A DNA stretch of 64,000 nucleotides from Vermiculatibacterium agrestimuris. Its GTDB lineage: Bacteria > Bacillota > Clostridia > Oscillospirales > Oscillospiraceae. The notes below the pieces were generated by a model. It saw only the letters and a list, made by a program, of their open reading frames with translations, was not told where the DNA came from and searched no databases. The position numbers and the translations under genes were made by a program. This document shows positions 59,700 to 64,000 of this stretch, piece by piece. The stretch is taken from assembly GCF_943193085.1 (NCBI RefSeq), contig NZ_CALPCU010000012.1, positions 7,197-71,196 on the forward strand. Reading direction: 5' to 3'. How positions within the stretch are numbered: position 1 is the stretch's first letter; each line of letters starts with the position of its first letter.

Positions 59700-61693
59700 A
59701 GAAAAACTCCGCCTTCGGCCGTTTTTTTACGTTCCTGGTCTTCCTCTTTCTCTACGCCCCCATCATTCTGCTCATCATCTTCTCCTTCAACCAGAATAAC
59801 AGTAACGTAGTCTGGGGGGGCTTTTCCCTCCACTGGTACAGGGAGCTGTTTCAGAACCGGATCATCATGCGAAGCCTCTACACCACCCTTCTGGTGTCTC
59901 TGCTGGCCACGGTGATCTCCACCATCGCCGGCACCTTTGCCGCCATCGGCTTCTACGGCCTGCGCCGGCGCGCCAGGAACGCCCTCACCACAGTAAACAA
60001 CATCCCCATGATGAACGCCGACATCGTCACCGGCGTTGCCATGTGCCTGTTTTTCGTGGCCTTCTTCGCCCTGTGGAAGGACTTCGCCCTCTGGTTCAAC
60101 TCTGTCCAGACCCTGCTGGTGCTGCCCACCCGGCTCACCCTGGGCTTCCCCACCCTGCTCATCGCCCACATCACCTTCGACATCCCCTATGTGCTTCTGT
60201 CGGTAAGCCCCAAGCTGCGCCAGCTGGACAAGAACCTCATTGACGCCGCCCAGGATTTGGGCTGCACCTGGTTCCAGGCTTTTTACAAGGTGATCCTGCC
60301 GGAGATCAAGCCGGGCATCGTCTCCGGGGCCCTCACCGCCTTCACCATGAGCATCGACGACTTCATCATCAGCTACTTCACCGCCGGCTCCTCCTCTTCC
60401 ACCCTGGCCATGACCATCTACGGCATGACCAAGAAGCGGGTGAGCCCGGAGATCAACGCCATCTCCACCATCCTCTTTGTCACCGTGATCCTCCTGCTGG
60501 CCGTTATCAATATCCGGGAGGCCCGGCTGGAGAAGATGGCCCAGCGCCGCCAGGCCGCCCCCTCCGCCACGGTGGCGGAGATGGCCGGCCAAAAGCCCCA
60601 CCGCACCCCCTTCCTGGCAAAGGCGGCAGCGGCTGTGGCTTGTGCCGCCGTGCTCGTCACCGCGGTGGTGGGCGCCTTCCAGAACACCCGCCAGCCGGTG
60701 GTGAACGTGTGCTCCTGGGGGGAGTATATCGACGAGGAACTCATCACCCAGTTTGAGGAGGAGACGGGCATCCTGGTCAACTACCAGACCGCCGAGAGCA
60801 ACGAGGCCCTCTACTCCCTGCTGAAAAGCGGCGCGGGGGATTACGACGTCATCGTCCCCTCCGACTATATGATCTCGCAGCTTATCGAGGAGGATATGCT
60901 GGAGAAGCTGGACTACAGCAGCATCCCCAACTTCTCCCTCATCGACGACCGCTTCAAAAACCTGCCCTACGACCCCACCAACGAGTACACTGTCCCCTAT
61001 ACCTGGGGCACCGTGGGCATCATCTACAACACCGCCATGGTGACCGAACCCCCCGCCAGTTGGAGCGTCATGTTTGACGACCAGTACGCCGGGAACGTGC
61101 TCATGTTCCGCAACTCCCGGGACGCCATGGCCACCGCCCTGCTCTATCTGGGGTATTCCCTGAACACCACCGATGAAGCGGAGCTGCGCCAGGCCGCCGG
61201 CCTCATTGCCGACGCCAAAAGCCGCGGGGTCTACCAGGCCTTTGTCATGGACGAGATCCTCCAGAAGATGGAGGGGGGCAACGCCGCCATCGGCGCCTAC
61301 TACGCCGGGGACTACCTCTCCATGGCGGAGAACAACCCCGATCTGGCCTTCGTTGTGCCTGAGGAGGGCTCCAACTGGTTCGTGGACGCCATGTGCGTGC
61401 TCAAGGACGCCCCCCATTACGAGGAGGCCATGGCCTGGATCAATTTCATCGCCTCCACCGAAGCCAATCTCCGCAACATGGACTTTATCTGGTACGCCTC
61501 CCCCAACAAAGAGGCCCTGGAGCAGTATCCCGCTTACTACGAGGCCCTCTATGAGGAGGAGCTGGATCAGGAGACCTACGAGACCATGGCCGCCCCGGCG
61601 GAAGTTCTGGAGCGGTGTGAGTCCTATGTATCTCTTCCCACGGAGACCCGGCGGCTCTACAATGAACTGTGGATCGGTCTGGGAATTCAATAA
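59696..61693 (+). CDS. Fused PotC permease and PotD substrate-binding protein
   Basis: The 665-residue protein joins two usually separate subunits. Residues 1-280 form a PotC-like permease with the EAA loop IDAAQDLGCTWFQAFYKVIL. A further membrane helix (KAAAAVACAAVLVTAVVGAF, about 305-325) leads to a PotD-like polyamine-binding domain (VVNVCSWGEYIDEELITQFE to the end). The last helix would tether the binding domain outside the membrane. Such fusions are known in Firmicutes. Confidence 0.94.
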   Translation: MKKNSAFGRFFTFLVFLFLYAPIILLIIFSFNQNNSNVVWGGFSLHWYRELFQNRIIMRSLYTTLLVSLLATVISTIAGTFAAIGFYGLRRRARNALTTVNNIPMMNADIVTGVAMCLFFVAFFALWKDFALWFNSVQTLLVLPTRLTLGFPTLLIAHITFDIPYVLLSVSPKLRQLDKNLIDAAQDLGCTWFQAFYKVILPEIKPGIVSGALTAFTMSIDDFIISYFTAGSSSSTLAMTIYGMTKKRVSPEINAISTILFVTVILLLAVINIREARLEKMAQRRQAAPSATVAEMAGQKPHRTPFLAKAAAAVACAAVLVTAVVGAFQNTRQPVVNVCSWGEYIDEELITQFEEETGILVNYQTAESNEALYSLLKSGAGDYDVIVPSDYMISQLIEEDMLEKLDYSSIPNFSLIDDRFKNLPYDPTNEYTVPYTWGTVGIIYNTAMVTEPPASWSVMFDDQYAGNVLMFRNSRDAMATALLYLGYSLNTTDEAELRQAAGLIADAKSRGVYQAFVMDEILQKMEGGNAAIGAYYAGDYLSMAENNPDLAFVVPEEGSNWFVDAMCVLKDAPHYEEAMAWINFIASTEANLRNMDFIWYASPNKEALEQYPAYYEALYEEELDQETYETMAAPAEVLERCESYVSLPTETRRLYNELWIGLGIQ

Positions 61694-61705
61694 GGAGGAA
61701 TTTGT

Positions 61706-62104
61706 ATGTCTGTCGCAATTGGACTGACGGGCCGGGCCGAGACCGCGGTAGTTCACGAAAACACCGCCGCCGCTGTGGGCAGCGGGCTGCTGCCCGTCTT
61801 CGCCACTCCCATGATGGTGGCCCTGATGGAAAACGCCGCCGTCAACGCCCTGGAGGGACATCTGGCCGATGGAGAGGGCAGCGTAGGTACCCGTCTGGAT
61901 ATCTCCCACGACGCCGCCACCCCCGTGGGGATGAAGGTCTGGGCTGAGGCGGAGCTCACCGCCGTGGACGGCCGGGCTCTCACCTTCGCCGTCACCGCCT
62001 ATGACGACGGCGGCGTCATAGGCAAGGGTGTCCACGGCCGGTTTCTCATTGACAACGCCCGCTTTCTGGCCAAAGCGGAAAAGAAAGCGGGGCGCGGGGC
62101 ATGA
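61706..62104 (+). CDS. Hot-dog fold thioesterase, FlK-like
   Basis: The 132-residue protein has VGSGLLPVFATPMMVALMEN AA and VGTRLDISHDAATPVGMKVW, the pattern of FlK-type acyl-CoA thioesterases. The substrate is unknown. AAGGAGG precedes the ATG; it is 12 bp after potCD and overlaps the next gene by 4 bp. Confidence 0.87.
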   Translation: MSVAIGLTGRAETAVVHENTAAAVGSGLLPVFATPMMVALMENAAVNALEGHLADGEGSVGTRLDISHDAATPVGMKVWAEAELTAVDGRALTFAVTAYDDGGVIGKGVHGRFLIDNARFLAKAEKKAGRGA

Positions 62105-62637
62105 AAGGCAAGAAAAGCCTGATGGCGGCCGCCGGGCTCTATCTGATCCTGGGTCTGGTGCTTCTTCTCTTCCCCGGGCTCACCACCGCCGTGTTCTGCG
62201 TGGCGGTGGGTGTGCTTTTGCTGCTCTACGGGGTCGTCACCATCCTCAGCTTCTTCGCCCACCGGGGCAGCAGCACCAGCTTTACCTTCCAGGCTGAGCT
62301 GATCCTGGGCATCCTCTCTGCCATCGTGGGCGCCTTCTTCCTCACCCACTCCGACTTTATCATCTCCATCATCCCCGCAATCCTGGGCCTCTACGTGGTC
62401 ATCGACGGCCTGGTGAACCTGAAGCGGGGGCTGGATATGCGCGCCTTCGGCTACGCCGGCTGGACGGCCACGCTGGTCATGTCCCTGGTCTCTCTGACAC
62501 TGGGGGCCGTCATTCTCCGGCATCCCTTCGGCGTGGGTCTGACCCTGTGGCGCATGATCGGCGCCGCCTTCCTCTATCAGGGCCTGTCCGATCTTTGGGC
62601 CATCCTCACCCTGAACAAGCTCACAAAGGACGAATAA
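62101..62637 (+). CDS. DUF308 (HdeD-like) membrane protein
   Basis: The 178-residue protein has six membrane helices in the repeated DUF308 pattern (LMAAAGLYLILGLVLLLFPG; VMSLVSLTLGAVILRHPFGV). HdeD in E. coli is tied to acid resistance; no role is shown here. Confidence 0.85.
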   Translation: MKGKKSLMAAAGLYLILGLVLLLFPGLTTAVFCVAVGVLLLLYGVVTILSFFAHRGSSTSFTFQAELILGILSAIVGAFFLTHSDFIISIIPAILGLYVVIDGLVNLKRGLDMRAFGYAGWTATLVMSLVSLTLGAVILRHPFGVGLTLWRMIGAAFLYQGLSDLWAILTLNKLTKDE

Positions 62638-62642
62638 ATCTG

Positions 62643-62676
62643 AAAAAAGCCCGGCGCATAAGCGCCGGGCTTTTTT
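62643..62676. terminator. Bidirectional terminator
   Basis: AAAAAAGCCCGGCGC pairs with GCGCCGGGCTTTTTT over a 4-base loop. It serves the DUF308 gene and the convergent small gene. Confidence 0.95.
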
Positions 62677-62849
62677 CAGCCATCTCCCCGCAGAACATTG
62701 TGGACGTATGCCTCCAGCTCATCCATGGATTTCACATGTCCCTTTTTGGAAATGATCTGTTCCCTGGCATACTGGGGGATCTGACTGAACAGCGCGGACG
62801 CCTTGGGTTCTCCGGAGAGCAGCGCCTCCAGATTCTTATACTGCTTCAT
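62676..62849 (-). CDS. Small hypothetical protein (57 aa)
   Basis: GAGGTGAG lies before ATG 62849, and the frame encodes MKQYKNLEALLSGEPKASAL and onward to an AYVHNVLRGDG end. The pattern (short N-terminus, SQIPQYAREQI, then DELEAYV) recurs in small clostridial proteins of unknown function. It reads to the edge of the shared terminator, as a true gene should. Confidence 0.72.
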   Translation of the reverse strand: MKQYKNLEALLSGEPKASALFSQIPQYAREQIISKKGHVKSMDELEAYVHNVLRGDG

Positions 62850-62989
62850 CTTCTCTCACCTCGCCTTCAGTTTCTCCGCCCATATCTCTCCCATACCCGG
62901 AAAATTCAGGTTGCATCCGCCCTTTGATGGGTGTACAATAACAATAGCTTCCTTTCGTGAAACGAATCAAATGATCAGGAGGGATCGGT

Positions 62990-63667
62990 ATGCAGTATAA
63001 GATCATCGGTGAGCCTCTTCCCGTGGTGGAGTGCCAGCTCGCCGCAGGAGAAGCTATGATCACCGAGCGGGGCTCCATGTGCTGGATGAGTCCCAACATG
63101 AAGATGGAGACCAGCGCGGGAGGCATGGGCAAGGCCTTTGGCCGCATGTTCTCCGGGGAGTCCATGTTCCAGAATACATACACCGCCCAGGGCGGTGCGG
63201 GAATGATCACCTTCGCCTCCAGCTTCCCCGGCTCCATCCGGGTCATTGACATCGCCCCCGGCCGGGAGGTGGTGGTGCAGAAGTCCGGCTTCCTGGCCTC
63301 CGAGGCGGGGATAGAGCTGTCCGTCTTCTTCCAGAAAAAGGCCAGCGCCGGCTTCTTCGGCGGCGAGGGCTTCATCATGCAGAAGCTCTCCGGTCAGGGC
63401 ACCGCCTTTGTGGAGATCGACGGCTACGCCGTGGAGTACGAACTGGCTCCCGGCCAGCAAATGGTCATCGACACTGGCTATTTGGCCATGTGTGACGCCT
63501 CCTGTTCCATCGACATCCAGCAGGTCAAGGGGGTCAAAAACGTCCTCTTCGGCGGCGAGGGCCTCTTCAATACGGTGGTCACCGGCCCGGGCAAGATCGT
63601 TTTGCAAACCATGCCCGTCAGCAGCTTTGCCTCCGCGCTGAGCCCCTTCGTCTCCTCCGGCAGCTGA
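62990..63667 (+). CDS. AIM24/TIGR00266 family protein
   Basis: The 225-residue beta-rich protein has VECQLAAGEAMITERGSMCWM, FGGEGFIMQKLSGQGTAFVE and GVKNVLFGGEGLFNTVVTGPG, the repeated AIM24 signature. Family members form trimeric beta barrels of unclear function. AGGAGGG precedes the ATG. Confidence 0.93.
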   Translation: MQYKIIGEPLPVVECQLAAGEAMITERGSMCWMSPNMKMETSAGGMGKAFGRMFSGESMFQNTYTAQGGAGMITFASSFPGSIRVIDIAPGREVVVQKSGFLASEAGIELSVFFQKKASAGFFGGEGFIMQKLSGQGTAFVEIDGYAVEYELAPGQQMVIDTGYLAMCDASCSIDIQQVKGVKNVLFGGEGLFNTVVTGPGKIVLQTMPVSSFASALSPFVSSGS

Positions 63668-63673
63668 CTCTCA

Positions 63674-63706
63674 GCGGGGGGCCGGGAACCACATCCCGGC
63701 CCCCGC
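63674..63706 (+). terminator. Terminator-like hairpin after the AIM24 gene
   Basis: GCGGGGG..CCGGGA pairs with TCCCGGC.CCCCGC, followed by TCTCTTT. Confidence 0.75.
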
Positions 63707-63738
63707 TCTCTTTCGGGCACAAAAATTCAGGAAAACAC

Positions 63739-63766
63739 TTGACAATCCGCTGGTATTTGGTATAAT
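63739..63766 (+). promoter_or_regulatory. Promoter of tRNA-Gln
   Basis: TTGACA and TATAAT with a 16-bp spacer, 32 bp before the tRNA. Confidence 0.85.
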
Positions 63767-63798
63767 GATTCTTGCGTCTGCGACAGCGGCGCGAAAAT

Positions 63799-63872
63799 AG
63801 CGGGTTTGTGTAAGGGTAGCACAGCAGACTCTGACTCTGTATGTGAGGGTTCGAATCCTTCACCCGCTGCCA
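63799..63872 (+). tRNA. tRNA-Gln (anticodon CTG), CCA encoded
   Basis: AGCGGGT pairs with ACCCGCT. The anticodon stem GCAGA/TCTGT holds the loop CTCTGAC (anticodon CTG), the T-arm is GGTTCGAATCC and CCA is encoded. The D-arm is short. Confidence 0.88.
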
Positions 63873-63911
63873 AAAAGATAGCTCGGAGCATAGCTCTGGG
63901 CTATCTTTTTT
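63873..63911 (+). terminator. Terminator after tRNA-Gln
   Basis: GATAGC...GCTATC with inner GAGC/GCTC, then TTTTTTA. Confidence 0.88.
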
Positions 63912-63975
63912 ATACAGTAGACTGAGATTTGAACCCTCACTATTTCAATCGGTTCCCGCTTGCGAAGCAAGCGGT

Positions 63976-64000
63976 GGGGGGGGGGGGGGGGGGGGGGGGG
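63976..64000. other. Run of 25 G at the sequence end
   Basis: The last 25 bases are all G, directly after the hairpin GCTTGC-gaa-GCAAGC. Pure poly-G at a contig end is typical of two-colour sequencing dropout and should not be read as biology. Confidence 0.85.

Noticed and set aside
63976..64000. Poly-G tract as a possible telomere-like or G-quadruplex end
   Set aside because: A pure 25-base G run exactly at the sequence end is far more likely a sequencing or assembly artefact.

Overview
The window is a piece of chromosome from a high-GC, endospore-forming member of the Clostridia, most like an Oscillospiraceae gut bacterium of the Flavonifractor/Pseudoflavonifractor/Lawsonibacter type. This is inferred from the complete spoIIIAA-AH operon, the whiA-yvcK-rapZ cluster, the large Alu-domain-type SRP RNA next to dnaX, the fused PotC-PotD transporter and the sequence style of the proteins. 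No species is claimed. The last 25 bases are an uninterrupted run of G, which looks like a contig-end artefact.

Core chromosome. On the left are a partial DUF362 gene, yoaK, ebfC, dnaX, the SRP RNA and tRNA-Ala(CGC). tRNA-Pro(GGG) and two genes for small Cys-rich proteins follow. From 22 to 39 kb a long minus-strand block reads dnaE, whiA, yvcK, rapZ, murB, recN, argR, nadK, tlyA, dxs, yuiD, ispA, xseB, xseA, a tsaD paralogue and nusB. From 47 to 56 kb the minus strand continues with asp23, spoIIIAH to spoIIIAA, gpsA, plsY, der, rpmF and yceD. From 56.6 kb the plus strand carries an rluA-type pseudouridine synthase, a polyamine transporter (potA frameshifted, potB, fused potCD), a thioesterase, two membrane or hypothetical genes, an AIM24 gene and tRNA-Gln(CTG).

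Three unrelated large serine recombinases mark three integrated elements. Element 1 (3673-12109, about 8.4 kb) sits at the 3' end of tRNA-Ala and is flanked by an 82-bp imperfect direct repeat. Element 2 (13405-21672, about 8.3 kb) sits inside a conserved Cys-rich gene, and precise excision would restore that gene in frame. Element 3 (39507-47120, about 7.6 kb) is a MobV/RepA_N mobilizable transposon carrying a Mef-like drug efflux gene, inserted between asp23 and nusB.

The most interesting system is the pair of elements 1 and 2. They share a backbone: a small helper-like protein, a membrane protein overlapping an FtsK-type ATPase by 4 bp (together resembling a split ConQ/TcpA coupling protein), a conserved double hairpin, a replication initiator, XRE regulators, a secreted cargo protein, a conserved structured ~125-bp sequence with covarying hairpin pairs, and a serine recombinase. 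The initiator and its putative nick hairpin are different in the two. Element 2 has a Rep_trans/NicK-like protein and an ICEBs1-oriT-like hairpin. Element 1 has a CRESS-virus-like Rep (HUH endonuclease plus SF3 helicase) and a perfect 12-bp stem whose 10-base loop contains TAGTATTAC, the circovirus-type origin nonanucleotide. This suggests that initiator and origin are exchanged as one cassette on a common mobile chassis, with a virus-type Rep acting where a relaxase normally acts.
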